Source: Nitrospira sp. (GTDB lineage: Bacteria > Nitrospirota > Nitrospiria > Nitrospirales > Nitrospiraceae). Taken from it: a stretch of 64,000 bases of DNA. Where the stretch lies: assembly GCA_024998685.1 (NCBI GenBank), contig JACOEH010000016.1:1-64000 (forward strand), read 5' to 3'. A program made the translations under genes and the position numbers. Shown here piece by piece: positions 8,087 through 17,125 of this stretch (within the stretch, counting starts at the first letter, position 1; each line of letters opens with the position of its first letter). The notes beneath the pieces were generated by a model. That model had not been told where the DNA came from. It saw only the letters and a list, made by a program, of their open reading frames with translations, and searched no databases.

Positions 8087-8764
8087 ATGAGAAATCGTCT
8101 ATTATGTTTTGCGCTAGGGTTTTCCCTTCTCACGACCCCGCTCTTGGCCGCCTCATCAGATCCGGTCAATGATGATCAGAAAACCTTGTATGCCCTTGGA
8201 TTGGCGATCAGCCAATCGTTGGGAACCTTTGCCCTAAGCGAGACCGAACTCGATATGGTCAAACACGGCATCACCGACGGCGTCCTGAAGCGCCCTCACA
8301 AAGTCGATCTCCAAACATTTGGGCCGAAGATTCAACAATTGCAACAGGGTCGATTGGCCGTTGCTGCCGAGAGTGAGAAGAAGGCCGGCACCGCGTTTAC
8401 GGCGAAAGCGGCTTCGGAAAAAGGAGCGACGAAAACGGAGTCAGGGATCATCATCACCACCATCAAGCCCGGTACCGGAGCGACGCCGAAAGCCACCGAT
8501 ACCGTCAAGGTCCATTACCATGGCACCTTGACCGATGGAACGGTATTCGATAGTTCCATTAAGCGAGGGGAACCGGCGACATTTCCGTTGAACAAGGTCA
8601 TCAAGTGTTGGACAGAGGGAGTTCAACAGATCAAAGTCGGGGGAAAGAGCCGACTGGTGTGTCCATCCAATCTGGCCTATGGTGATGCAGGTTCACCGCC
8701 GGTCATTAAGCCGGGAGCCACGTTAGTCTTCGAAGTGGAGTTACTTGACATCGTCACCAACTGA
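8087..8764 (+). CDS. Periplasmic FKBP-type peptidyl-prolyl isomerase
   Basis: 225 residues with a Sec signal peptide (cleavage likely after LLAA, about residue 22). An FKBP N-terminal helical dimerisation domain (about 30-120; YALGLAISQSLGTF) is followed by a C-terminal FKBP domain (about 125-225). Active-site residues are visible: VKVHYHGTLTDGTVFDSS (Tyr, Phe-Asp), then NKVIKCWTEGVQQIKVGG (Val-Ile, Trp) and LAYGDAG. It would catalyse proline isomerisation or act as a chaperone for exported proteins, like FkpA/Mip. The start follows AGAAAGGA. A hairpin at 8775-8801 likely ends the transcript. Confidence 0.92.
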   Translation: MRNRLLCFALGFSLLTTPLLAASSDPVNDDQKTLYALGLAISQSLGTFALSETELDMVKHGITDGVLKRPHKVDLQTFGPKIQQLQQGRLAVAAESEKKAGTAFTAKAASEKGATKTESGIIITTIKPGTGATPKATDTVKVHYHGTLTDGTVFDSSIKRGEPATFPLNKVIKCWTEGVQQIKVGGKSRLVCPSNLAYGDAGSPPVIKPGATLVFEVELLDIVTN

Positions 8765-8774
8765 CCGCTTCGCC

Positions 8775-8801
8775 GTGCCGCCTCTGTCAAAGAGGCGGCA
8801 C
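8775..8801 (+). terminator. Perfect 11-bp hairpin after the FKBP gene
   Basis: GTGCCGCCTCT pairs with AGAGGCGGCAC around a 5-nt loop. There is no clear T-run, so it may act as an RNA 3' end stabiliser rather than a strict terminator. Confidence 0.6.
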
Positions 8802-8850
8802 GCTATTCAATTCCTCAACGCCTGCCGATTCCAAAACGACCACCCGTCCA

Positions 8851-10188
8851 ATGAATCCGGATGAATCCGATAGTGGAACGATGGTGACCGAGAGGACCTT
8901 CATGAATCCCGAAGGCGCCGCATCTCCTTCGCCCCTCCGTTGGTTGATTCTCGGGCTTCTCTTTGCCATCAGCATCGTCACCTACATCGATCGCGTCAAC
9001 ATTTCGGTCACCGCGCGTCAGATGATGCCGGCGTTGGGACTTACCGAGCAGGAGATGGGATTTGTCTTCTCCGCATTCGTCATCGGATATGCCTTGTTCC
9101 AGATTCCTGGTGGGTGGCTCGGTGATCGGTGGGGCGTTCGCGTCGTTCTCATGATGGCATTGATTTGGTGGTCCTGCTTTACTGCCTGGACGGCCATTGC
9201 CGCTACTTCGTTCCTGACCGCTCCGCTCGGAATCGTCGGAGCACTGGCCCTTGTCAGATTTCTTCTCGGTATCGGAGAGGCAGCGGCATTGCCGGCCTTT
9301 AACCGCGCCGTCACCGACTGGCTTCCCGCTCATGAACGCGGTCTCGGTATCGGCATCGCTATCGGAGGAATCGGGGTCGGCGCCGCGATCACCCCGCCGG
9401 TCACCGCTTGGATCATGGTCAACTATGGCTGGCAATCCGCCTTTTATCTTTCAAGTGGGATCGGATTCGCCCTTGCCGCCGTCTGGTGGTTCTCGGTCGC
9501 CGATCGCCCATCACATCACTACCGGCCCACTCATGACGGAGCAACCTCGTTCACGACTTCAACAGCTCCAACGCGCTCTTCAATCTCCTGGGCTATCCTA
9601 CGAAGGACACCGAGTGTGTGGTGGCTGACGCTGAGTTACGGATGCTTGGGCTATGTCGCCTATGTCTATATGTCCTGGTTCTATCTCTACCTTGTCAACG
9701 AGCGGGGCTTCAGTGTTTTACGAGGCGGAGTGTTTGCTGCCGCTCCATTTTTCGCAATCCTTCTATCGTGTCCGCTCGGCGGATGGGTCACTGATCGATT
9801 GGCGATTCGGCGAGGAGTGACGAAAGGCCGTCAGATAGTGGGCATGATCGGTATGGGGATGGCAGCAGGCTCCATCGCCTTGGGTGCCGCTGTAGAATCT
9901 CCGTATCTCGCCATCGCGAGTTTGTCATTGGGTGCCGGTTGGCTCTACTTCACAGTCGGCGCATATTGGTCCTCAATGAGCGATCTATCACCGACCCACG
10001 CCGGCAGCCTCTCAGGCCTCATGAATATGGGGGGCAATCTCGGTGGGGCAATTTCGCCAACGCTCACGCCATGGCTTGCGCAACGATGGGGTTGGGGCGC
10101 TTCCCTCGGCTTCGCTGCCTTTATTGCTCTGCTCGGGGGGATTATATGGTTGCGCATCAAGCCCGGAGATGGACTCGTAAAAGAGTAA
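8851..10188 (+). CDS. MFS transporter, anion:cation symporter-like
   Basis: 445 residues; starts at 8851, 8881 or 8902 are all possible. About 12 transmembrane segments. The N-terminal signature YIDRVNISVTARQMMPALGL, then FVFSAFVIGYALFQIPGGWLGDRWG (the MFS loop 2-3 motif), is typical of the ACS family of hexuronate, glucarate and phthalate transporters. GIGEAAALPAFNRAVTDW is the family-typical TM4 region. The C-terminal half holds GGWVTDRLAIRRG and GNLGGAISPTLTPWLAQRWG. The substrate cannot be read from sequence; an organic anion taken up with H+ is the family norm. Confidence 0.85.
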   Translation: MNPDESDSGTMVTERTFMNPEGAASPSPLRWLILGLLFAISIVTYIDRVNISVTARQMMPALGLTEQEMGFVFSAFVIGYALFQIPGGWLGDRWGVRVVLMMALIWWSCFTAWTAIAATSFLTAPLGIVGALALVRFLLGIGEAAALPAFNRAVTDWLPAHERGLGIGIAIGGIGVGAAITPPVTAWIMVNYGWQSAFYLSSGIGFALAAVWWFSVADRPSHHYRPTHDGATSFTTSTAPTRSSISWAILRRTPSVWWLTLSYGCLGYVAYVYMSWFYLYLVNERGFSVLRGGVFAAAPFFAILLSCPLGGWVTDRLAIRRGVTKGRQIVGMIGMGMAAGSIALGAAVESPYLAIASLSLGAGWLYFTVGAYWSSMSDLSPTHAGSLSGLMNMGGNLGGAISPTLTPWLAQRWGWGASLGFAAFIALLGGIIWLRIKPGDGLVKE

Positions 10189-10194
10189 AAGACG

Positions 10195-10236
10195 GTGCTG
10201 AGTGCTGAGCAGTACTCTCAGACTCGGCACGCAGCA
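10195..10236. repeat. Intergenic inverted repeat
   Basis: A TGCTGAGTGCTGAG arm faces CTCAGACTCGGCACGCAGCA, giving an imperfect hairpin between the MFS and cyclophilin genes. It could serve as a transcript end. Confidence 0.45.
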
Positions 10237-10280
10237 CTATTGGAAGATCTTGTCACCATGATGACCGCCTTGCTACATTC

Positions 10281-10808
10281 ATGACGATGGCACTCGAGTT
10301 TCGAAAGAAAGATCCCCGGGTCACGATCATCACGAGATTCGGTGAGATCAAGATTCGGTTCTACTCCGATGCAGCGCCACGCCATGTGGAGAACTTCATC
10401 AATCTCGTCAAGATGAAGTTCTATGACGGCACCACGTTCCATCGTGTGGTGCCAGGCTTCCTCATTCAGGGCGGCGATCCATTGAGTAAAACTTCCGATC
10501 GCGTTCTCCACGGCACGGGCGGACCGGGATACTTTCTTTCTCCCGAGCCGAACGATCAACCACATAAGCGCGGCGCAGTATCCACGGCGAAAATGCCCCG
10601 TGAGAGCAATAGCACGCGTGACTTCAACGACAACGGCTCACAGTTTTTTATTTGCGTAGGAGAGAACGGCGGTTTGGATCGGCGGTACACGGTGTTTGGA
10701 GAAGTCTTTCGTGGGATCGAGGTTGTCGACAAGATTGTCGGTGTCCCTCGCGACGAGCGGGACAACCCGCTCGATCCGATCACGATCACGATGACCGTGA
10801 AGGAGTAG
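10281..10808 (+). CDS. Cyclophilin-type peptidyl-prolyl isomerase
   Basis: 175 residues without a signal peptide, so probably cytoplasmic; ATG 10287 is an alternative start. Cyclophilin core: APRHVENFINLVKMKFYDGT, FHRVVPGFLIQGGDP (catalytic Arg and Phe), then NGSQFFICVGENGGLDRRYTVFGEV. The sequence carries a short insert (HGTGGPGYFLSPEPNDQPHK) of the type seen in bacterial PpiA/PpiB relatives. It starts about 50 bases after the hairpin at 10195-10236 and is 34 bases upstream of the Sua5 gene, so those two may be co-transcribed. Confidence 0.92.
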   Translation: MTMALEFRKKDPRVTIITRFGEIKIRFYSDAAPRHVENFINLVKMKFYDGTTFHRVVPGFLIQGGDPLSKTSDRVLHGTGGPGYFLSPEPNDQPHKRGAVSTAKMPRESNSTRDFNDNGSQFFICVGENGGLDRRYTVFGEVFRGIEVVDKIVGVPRDERDNPLDPITITMTVKE

Positions 10809-10842
10809 GGACAGGCGTCGGTGCGGTATTCCTGCAATTCCG

Positions 10843-11844
10843 ATGGGTGGAGAGACCAAGCATGTGAAAGGTGCCGTTCTCTCGGCTGCAGATTCTGAAT
10901 CCATCCGGCTGGCGGGAAGGATCGTCAGAACAGGCGGACTTGTCGCGTTTCCAACCGAAACAGTCTATGGACTCGGTTGCGATGCGATGAATGCCGACGC
11001 AGCAGCAAAGGTCTTCGAAGCCAAGCAACGTCCTCAGTTCGACCCGCTCATCGTCCACATCGCTGATCCGAAGCAGTTGACTGTTGTAATTGAATCTCTG
11101 CCCGTTCTGGGGCAGCGTCTCATAGACGCTTTTTGGCCGGGTCCACTGACGTTGGTGTTACCAAAACAGCCGGCAATCCCGGATCTCGTCACTGCCGGGC
11201 TTTCAACGGTCGCGGTCAGAATGCCGAACCATCCTGTGGCGCAGGCGCTCATTCGAGAAGCCGGTACTCCGATCGCCGCCCCCAGCGCCAATCCCTTCGG
11301 CTATGTCAGCCCGACGACCGCTCAGCACGTTGCTGATGGGCTGGGGAGCAAAATAGATCTCATCCTCGACGGCGGACCATGCCCGGTTGGGGTCGAATCG
11401 ACGATTGTTTCACTGGCAGGACCACAGCCTGAATTGTTACGCCCCGGCAGCATCACCATCGAACAACTCTGCGCCGTCATCGGCTCTATTCGCCGGTCGT
11501 CGTCTGTGAATGAAAAGCCGATCGCACCAGGTCAATTATCACGCCACTACGCGACACGGACGCCCCTGACGATCTTGGCCTCCGTAGGAGCAAGGCCTAT
11601 CCTGAGCGATGACGAGCGCGCGGGCTTATTGATTCACTCGCAAACCGGAGATACCGACGATCGCTTTACAGTCGTTGAAGTGCTCTCTCCTACCGGCGAC
11701 CTGAGGGAAGCTGCACGCTGCCTGTTTGCAGCGCTGCGGAAGCTGGATTCCCTTGGTCTGGATAGGATCTATGTGGAGCCTTGCAAGGAAGAAGGACTTG
11801 GGGTCGCGATCATGGATCGCCTGCGCCGCTGCGCCGCGCCATGA
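10843..11844 (+). CDS. L-threonylcarbamoyladenylate synthase (Sua5/YwlC type)
   Basis: 333 residues. It makes threonylcarbamoyl-AMP from threonine, bicarbonate and ATP, the first step of t6A formation at position 37 of ANN-decoding tRNAs. The YrdC domain (about 15-205) has GLVAFPTETVYGLGCDA, then KQRPQFDPLIVHI (KxR motif) and APSANPFGYVSPTTAQHV. A C-terminal Sua5 domain (about 225-333), joined by SRHYATRTPL, distinguishes it from short TsaC/YrdC proteins. Family length is about 340. The symbol is tsaC or sua5 by convention; I leave it blank because both are used. Confidence 0.93.
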   Translation: MGGETKHVKGAVLSAADSESIRLAGRIVRTGGLVAFPTETVYGLGCDAMNADAAAKVFEAKQRPQFDPLIVHIADPKQLTVVIESLPVLGQRLIDAFWPGPLTLVLPKQPAIPDLVTAGLSTVAVRMPNHPVAQALIREAGTPIAAPSANPFGYVSPTTAQHVADGLGSKIDLILDGGPCPVGVESTIVSLAGPQPELLRPGSITIEQLCAVIGSIRRSSSVNEKPIAPGQLSRHYATRTPLTILASVGARPILSDDERAGLLIHSQTGDTDDRFTVVEVLSPTGDLREAARCLFAALRKLDSLGLDRIYVEPCKEEGLGVAIMDRLRRCAAP

Positions 11845-11968
11845 CGGATGAACAAGCTCTAGCAAGTAAGCTGATGTGGAGAACTAATCAACTGGGGTTC
11901 GCCTAGTGATCGGCAAGTCCGGCTAAGATCATTGTCCAATCAACTCGTAAGCCGAACGTCGGCTCCGC

Positions 11969-13003
11969 TCACCCACCGCCAAGCACGACATGGAACGTCA
12001 AATCAACATCAACTCGACGCACTTTGACCGACACCTCTTGCCCCGGGCTCGTCCGCTCGATGAGGAAATTTTTCAGCTGGGCTCCATCGACAATTTCCGT
12101 ACTCTCGATGGCCAGCAAGATATCGTGTTTCTGAATACCCGCTGATTTCGCGGGTTCAGCGACTTCCTTCACCGCAACGCGCAACTTCGTGCCGTCTTTT
12201 ACCGACGTCATCTGGACCCCAAGTCTTGAGAAAGCCAGCGGCTTTCCTGACAGAGATGCATTGATAATGCGCTCCGCAAGAGTCCCTGGAATGGCAAAGG
12301 TCATGCGACTGCAATGGGCCTGGGCTTCCTCTTTATCGGTTTGGATCACAGCATGCACGATGCCGACGATTTCTCCTTGCGCATTGAACAGACCACCTCC
12401 TGAATTTCCACTGCAGGCCGAAAGATCGGCCTGGATGAGACGGGTATCCACGGTTTGCAGGAAGGTGTTGGTATTACCGATTTTCCCAAAGGCCATGGTC
12501 GGTCCCCAACCAAGCGGATAACCGACGGTGAAGATTTCCATCCCAGGTGATGCCTCGGCCGCGGCAAAAGATGTCCCTGTCTCCAATTTGGAGCGATGCG
12601 GTTCGCCGACTCGGTACAAGACGACATCCATGAACGCACTGTCGCTCACAAGATCGGCAGGAAGCTCATGGAGGTCATTCGTGAGTACGTGTATCCGTTT
12701 CTGAATAACGGGACCTGTTGCAACCCCGTGTTTCTCCACGGTATGTCTCGCGGTAATCACATAACCGTCTCGCAGATGAACGCCGGTTCCTCGTACGACG
12801 ACCTTCCCGGGCTTCTCCGGCATTCGCTGATCTTGCGTATCTGCCAGAATTCCTACGGTCACCTGTCTCGCTCGAAGAAACCCGTCCTGACCGACCGGCG
12901 TCGTTTCAGCGTTGAGCGGGAGGCTGAGCATTGTCGTGGCGACCCACACACCGAACATATGAAGCGAGAGGTAGCGGGCTGCAAATAGGCTGCAGATGCT
13001 CAT
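11969..13003 (-). CDS. Secreted trypsin-like serine protease with PDZ domain
   Basis: 344 residues; AAAGGAGT lies 7 bases before the ATG. An N-terminal hydrophobic segment (about 8-32, ending in LNAET) is a signal peptide. The chymotrypsin-fold domain carries the triad: His in YVITARHTVE, Asp in SAFMDVVLYRV and Ser in SACSGNSGGGLFN. A PDZ domain follows (about 245-344; ILLAIESTEIVDGAQLKNFL). The architecture is HtrA/Deg-like with a single PDZ. It would act as a periplasmic quality-control or processing protease. It is divergent from the SUMF1 gene at 13206, with about 200 bp between their starts. Confidence 0.88.
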   Translation of the reverse strand: MSICSLFAARYLSLHMFGVWVATTMLSLPLNAETTPVGQDGFLRARQVTVGILADTQDQRMPEKPGKVVVRGTGVHLRDGYVITARHTVEKHGVATGPVIQKRIHVLTNDLHELPADLVSDSAFMDVVLYRVGEPHRSKLETGTSFAAAEASPGMEIFTVGYPLGWGPTMAFGKIGNTNTFLQTVDTRLIQADLSACSGNSGGGLFNAQGEIVGIVHAVIQTDKEEAQAHCSRMTFAIPGTLAERIINASLSGKPLAFSRLGVQMTSVKDGTKLRVAVKEVAEPAKSAGIQKHDILLAIESTEIVDGAQLKNFLIERTSPGQEVSVKVRRVDVDLTFHVVLGGG

Positions 13004-13205
13004 GCAAACTCCTTTCCGATGCGGCGCGCATGTTCTGACCGCATACTATAATCGGATCGTGTTGTTTCTGAAAAGATGCCCATGACTGACAACGGCCTGG
13101 CCACTGCCCGAAACAATTGTAAGCCAAGAGTAGTCGGTTTATAGTGCGTTCGGTTTATAGTGCAACGCGATCCGGATCCAGCCATGATCTTCCGGACGAG
13201 AAGTT

Positions 13206-14105
13206 ATGCCGCCCTATTGCATATGGCCGGTCATCACGCTATTTCTCCTGGTCATTATTGAAAGTCCCTCCATCGCAACGGCCGGCTCCAAACCTTCACC
13301 GGAACTCGCACGCCATTTAGCGGAGATCGTCACGCTGGCCAGGCCTTCACCGATGATGACCGTCCCGGCCGGAACGTTCTTGCTCGGAAGCAACAGAGTC
13401 GATAATGATCCCTACGGGGGCCGGACGCAGTTTGACGATACGGAACTGCCTCAACATCGAGTCTGGTTGGATGCCTATGAGATGGATCGGGATGAAGTAA
13501 GCCTTGGAGAATACCTGGCCTTTCTACAGAAACAAAAGATTCATCCCTCGGACGAGTTGCAGAAACTTCTCTGGCACGTCATCACCGTCCACTTCATCTC
13601 CGACCAGATCCTATCCCGCTGGCCTGCCCTCTATGTCACCTGGACGGAGGCGAACGATCTATGCGCGGCAAAACACGCCAGACTACCGACCGAGGCTGAA
13701 TGGGAGAAAGCGGCGCGAGGATCCGAAGGCATTCCTTATCCATGGGGGGACGCGATTCCCAACTCCACACTCGCGATGTTCGGGCAGCACCATGTCCATG
13801 AGATTCCCATTCTCGCAGCAGTCGATTCCTATGAGGAAGGTAAAAGCCCCTATGGCCTGCACCATATGGCGGGCAACATTGCCGAATGGGTACAGGATTG
13901 GTTCGGGTTCGACTACTACGCCTATATGCCGGAGCGCAATCCGTCGGGTCCACTCACCGGGCGCTACAAGAGCGTTCGGGGCGGTTCTTGGAAAAGCCGA
14001 CGCGTCATGCTTCGAACGGCGACCCGAGGCGGTGCCGCTCCGGATCAACGTGCCGCGACGATCGGTTTCCGATGCGCGCGAACATTGATGATCGATAGCC
14101 CTTAG
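13206..14105 (+). CDS. SUMF1/FGE-fold protein lacking catalytic cysteines
   Basis: 299 residues with an N-terminal signal peptide (about 1-27). Formylglycine-generating-enzyme fold: MMTVPAGTFLLGSN near residue 55, ELPQHRVWLDAYEMDRDEVS, LPTEAEWEKAARGSEGIPYPWGD, GNIAEWVQDWFGFDYY, RGGSWKSRRVMLRTATR and IGFRCAR. True FGE has a Cys pair in the RGGS segment; here these positions hold no Cys, so sulfatase activation is unlikely. Related Cys-less family members act as structural or redox-associated proteins. It converges on the second SUMF1 gene at 14137-15009; the stops are about 30 bases apart. Confidence 0.85.
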   Translation: MPPYCIWPVITLFLLVIIESPSIATAGSKPSPELARHLAEIVTLARPSPMMTVPAGTFLLGSNRVDNDPYGGRTQFDDTELPQHRVWLDAYEMDRDEVSLGEYLAFLQKQKIHPSDELQKLLWHVITVHFISDQILSRWPALYVTWTEANDLCAAKHARLPTEAEWEKAARGSEGIPYPWGDAIPNSTLAMFGQHHVHEIPILAAVDSYEEGKSPYGLHHMAGNIAEWVQDWFGFDYYAYMPERNPSGPLTGRYKSVRGGSWKSRRVMLRTATRGGAAPDQRAATIGFRCARTLMIDSP

Positions 14106-14136
14106 CGTTCAGAAACCGTCTCGGCGGTTCAGAGAA

Positions 14137-15009
14137 TTATGGAGTAGACGGATTCCTTGTTGACTGGTTCATCGGTCCACTGGTCGCGCAACGAAATCCC
14201 GTGGACTCGTTTCGAACCGTTGGATCGCTCTCCACGCGAGTAAAGATGCGGACCGTGGGCGTCTCGTTTTGCCAGCCCGCGCCGCGAATCACTTTCTTTG
14301 TGCCCGTGTCCGGACCTTTCGGATTCTTTTTCGGGCTCTTTTCATAGTATCGGGCATCGTACCAGTCATTGACCCACTCCCACACATTGCCGGCCATGTC
14401 ATACACCCCATACGGACTCTTGCCCGCCTCATAACTTCCGACGGGCATGAGCGTCCTCTCCCCGATCCACCGTTGATTGTAATTGAGATGCTTGGAGGTC
14501 GGTTCGACATTCCCCCAAGGGAATCGCCTATCGGACGTCCCTTTAGCCGCCTTCTCCCATTCGGCTTCAGTGGGGAGTCGTTTGTCCGCCCATCTGCAGT
14601 AGGCCTCGGCATCAAACCAGTCGACATTGATGACGGGTCGATCGATCAACTCATCCGTGATGCTCTCTTCTTGCCAGAGGTTTCTGGTCGGATTTCTTGG
14701 ATTTTGTGGAACGCGATGCCCTGTGGATTTTACGAATTCCAGATAACGGCCGTTTGTCACTTCAAATGTGTCTATGGCAAATGTGTCGACGAACACGTCA
14801 TGGCGTGGATATTCATCGCGTCCCCCGTCACGGGCTCCCTCCGGGACACCCATTGGGAACAAGCCGGACGGGACCACGATCATTGGGGCACCGTCTTTGC
14901 CCGTCGGTGACCCGACCGGATCATGAGCCGGTTGTTCATTCGCGAATAGAACGGACGCATCCAATCCAAAGCACAACAACGCCGCCGCAGCAAACATGTG
15001 AACACCCAT
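14137..15009 (-). CDS. Second SUMF1/FGE-fold protein lacking catalytic cysteines
   Basis: 290 residues with a signal peptide (about 1-24, ending LFANEQ). Same fold as the gene at 13206: MIVVPSGLFPMGVPEG, YPRHDVFVDTFAIDTFEVTN, RLPTEAEWEKAAKGTSDRRF, YDMAGNVWEWVNDWYDARYY, VIRGAGWQNETPTVRIFTR and STGFRC. The FGE cysteines are absent. It lies last in the collinear minus-strand series oxidase, cupredoxins, lipoprotein-sorting-like protein and HEAT protein. An exported structural or assembly role in that locus is inferred. Confidence 0.85.
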   Translation of the reverse strand: MGVHMFAAAALLCFGLDASVLFANEQPAHDPVGSPTGKDGAPMIVVPSGLFPMGVPEGARDGGRDEYPRHDVFVDTFAIDTFEVTNGRYLEFVKSTGHRVPQNPRNPTRNLWQEESITDELIDRPVINVDWFDAEAYCRWADKRLPTEAEWEKAAKGTSDRRFPWGNVEPTSKHLNYNQRWIGERTLMPVGSYEAGKSPYGVYDMAGNVWEWVNDWYDARYYEKSPKKNPKGPDTGTKKVIRGAGWQNETPTVRIFTRVESDPTVRNESTGFRCATSGPMNQSTRNPSTP

Positions 15010-15117
15010 GGGTACACTCCTTCGACAAAACTAGAACGTATTCATGGAACCATCGCCATGGAACGGGGTCTCGGGCCAACCATGCCGATGAACGCTGTAC
15101 GACGACACATCTCAACC

Positions 15118-16479
15118 CTATTCTTTCGGCGGCACGACTTTCAACAGCGCTCCTCCGGCCGTTGCCCGAACGGCATCATCTTCATCGTGCAGGCTCTGTT
15201 TGAGGAGTGGAATCGCGCGCTTATCATCAATCTTTGCCATTGATTTCATCGCCGCAATCCTCACTCGAGGCACCGTATCTTGAACCAGCAGCATCACCGC
15301 CGATCGCGTCGGTTCGCGATTCGATTCTACGGCATGCCCCAACGCTCGCGCCACGGCGGCACGAACGGCCGGCTCTTTCGCGTTCGTGAGAGTCTGGATC
15401 GGACCGGTCAGGATCTCATATCGTTCCCCCTGTTCCAATAAAGCACCGATGACGAACGCCCTGACGGGGAGATCGCGATCATCAAGAGCTCCATGCAACG
15501 GCGTACGGACGTCGAATCCGCGCAGCTGCCCTAGACTGACGGCTGCGGCGATCCGCACGGGAGGGAGCGGGTCCCTCAGCAGTCGTGTCAGCGCAGTGAC
15601 GGCTTCGGCAGCGGGCACATGGGCGAACCCTGTGGCTGACGCCCCTCGCACCGACGGCTGTTTGTGCTCGCTCGACTCGATGAGAATCGGCAAAACTTCT
15701 GACGGCTGCCGATCAACCAGGGCACGAATCGCCGAGGCACGCTCTTCCGGATTCGGCGCTTTCGCGTACTGCAAGAGCAGTCCGCAACCCTTGGGGCGTT
15801 TCAGATGGCAGAGCACTTGGGCGGCTGCGACTCGTACCCGTACTTCAGGATCTTTCAGCGACGGCTCGACGAGCGGGATGACCGAAGTATCATCGGATTT
15901 TGCAAATCCCTTGAGTACCGCTTCCTTCACCAATGCCGCCTGATCTTCCAGGGCCTTCCGAAATCGAACCGAGCGACGTCCCGCATCAAGTTTCGCAAGC
16001 CCTTCGGCCGCCAAGGCTCGGACAAGACCGGATCCGTCGCTGAGCCCATCCTCGAAGAATGGAATCGCGTCGGGACTCTGCCATTCTTTTAGCGCCGTAT
16101 AGGCTGCCCCGCGCATCTGCTCTCGCATATCTTTCGTAAGGGTTACGATGAACCCAAGCGAGATCTCTCGAAGGATGAGCGGGTCGTCCTGCTTCAACGT
16201 CTGCACGAGCTTGTCATATTCCGTCAGCGCATCCTTCGGATTGCCGAGCTTCAGCAATGTGCGAATTTTGAGTCGATGAGCATCCGGTGCGTCTGACGTC
16301 TCTCTGTCCAATTTGGCCGCCTCCTCCAGGACCTTTTGGTATTCCTTGCTGTCGTAAAGCGTTTGAATCTTCAGAAGATCGGATTCCGTCCCGCCGAATA
16401 CCGGCTCAAGCATAGGAGAGAAAACCCAAGCCAGGGCAAACAATGCGACGACAACGTGTCGTATGGACGGGACGATCAT
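15118..16479 (-). CDS. Exported HEAT-repeat protein
   Basis: 453 residues from ATG 16479, chosen because it opens with a signal peptide (HVVVALFALAWVFSPMLEPVFGG) and lies 4 bases after the upstream stop; the longer in-frame ORF start overlaps the upstream gene. A short TPR-like region (about 25-90; YDSKEYQKVLEEAAKLD) is followed by at least eight HEAT/PBS-type helical repeats (e.g. PLVEPSLKDPEVRVRVAAAQ, ALTRLLRDPLPPVRIAAAVS, PLLKQSLHDEDDAVRATAGG). Such alpha-solenoids are protein-binding scaffolds. Its place beside copper proteins suggests assembly or scaffolding in the periplasm. Confidence 0.85.
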   Translation of the reverse strand: MIVPSIRHVVVALFALAWVFSPMLEPVFGGTESDLLKIQTLYDSKEYQKVLEEAAKLDRETSDAPDAHRLKIRTLLKLGNPKDALTEYDKLVQTLKQDDPLILREISLGFIVTLTKDMREQMRGAAYTALKEWQSPDAIPFFEDGLSDGSGLVRALAAEGLAKLDAGRRSVRFRKALEDQAALVKEAVLKGFAKSDDTSVIPLVEPSLKDPEVRVRVAAAQVLCHLKRPKGCGLLLQYAKAPNPEERASAIRALVDRQPSEVLPILIESSEHKQPSVRGASATGFAHVPAAEAVTALTRLLRDPLPPVRIAAAVSLGQLRGFDVRTPLHGALDDRDLPVRAFVIGALLEQGERYEILTGPIQTLTNAKEPAVRAAVARALGHAVESNREPTRSAVMLLVQDTVPRVRIAAMKSMAKIDDKRAIPLLKQSLHDEDDAVRATAGGALLKVVPPKE

Positions 16480-16483
16480 TTCT

Positions 16484-17119
16484 CTATTCCCTGCGCCGCT
16501 GGTCGGCCTCGATTCGGCGCTTCCTGTATCCACGCGGCTCCTCGAAATACATGCTGGGCTGGGGCGATATTCGGATCCGCTCATACTCGAGCGACCAATC
16601 ACGGTCCTGGCTGACCAGCTTGAGCATAATCCCGGTCTCCGCATCGACCCATTGGTAGAACCGCTCGAGGTGCCCGTGGCGGTCCGTTTGAACATCAAAC
16701 AACCGCGCGGCACGACCCGCCGCCGTCGCGTCACCGACGGCTATCCTGCATGTTTCTCCGACCAACTCCGGACGTATCGACAGAGTATCGTCCGTGATCG
16801 GCAGGACCAGCAAGTGTTTCTGTTGGGGAAGGACATACCAGATCTCGGCCAAGTCCGGTCGGACGATTTCGATCGCCGCAAACCCCGCCTCTGTTCGAAC
16901 GGCATCTCGGTACTCTAACCTGATGCGCATACCTTTGGCATACACGTGGGCGAGAGATTTCTTGCCGTTGACTCGTTTGATGAGCGTGCCGGAAAATTCA
17001 GGCACGGAAGGAAGCGTGTCGCCGCCTGCTACGTTCGAGATCGGTACACAAGGCGCCATCGCACCGATGCACACAAGGAGCATCGCACTCCGGATCCTCC
17101 TCGCCACGCGCCGATGCAT
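16484..17119 (-). CDS. Exported LolA/LolB-like protein (DUF4412-type)
   Basis: 211 residues with a basic N-terminus and signal peptide (about 8-32). A mainly beta protein: FSGTLIKRVNGKKSLAHVYA, EIWYVLPQQKHLLVLPI, FYQWVDAETGIMLKLVSQD and WSLEYERIRISPQPSMYFEE. This alternation of strands and the PQQ-like tail with PxxMFE/PxxMYF resembles outer-membrane lipoprotein-sorting-type folds that bind lipid or ligand. It has a tight operon position: 6 bases after the cupredoxin gene and 4 bases before the HEAT gene. The specific function is unknown. Confidence 0.7.
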   Translation of the reverse strand: MHRRVARRIRSAMLLVCIGAMAPCVPISNVAGGDTLPSVPEFSGTLIKRVNGKKSLAHVYAKGMRIRLEYRDAVRTEAGFAAIEIVRPDLAEIWYVLPQQKHLLVLPITDDTLSIRPELVGETCRIAVGDATAAGRAARLFDVQTDRHGHLERFYQWVDAETGIMLKLVSQDRDWSLEYERIRISPQPSMYFEEPRGYRKRRIEADQRRRE

Positions 17120-17125
17120 CGGGCA

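Noticed and set aside
15118-16734. Long form of the HEAT protein starting at 16734
   Set aside because: The extra N-terminal 85 residues are Arg/Ser-rich and overlap the upstream gene in another frame; the signal peptide begins at 16479.
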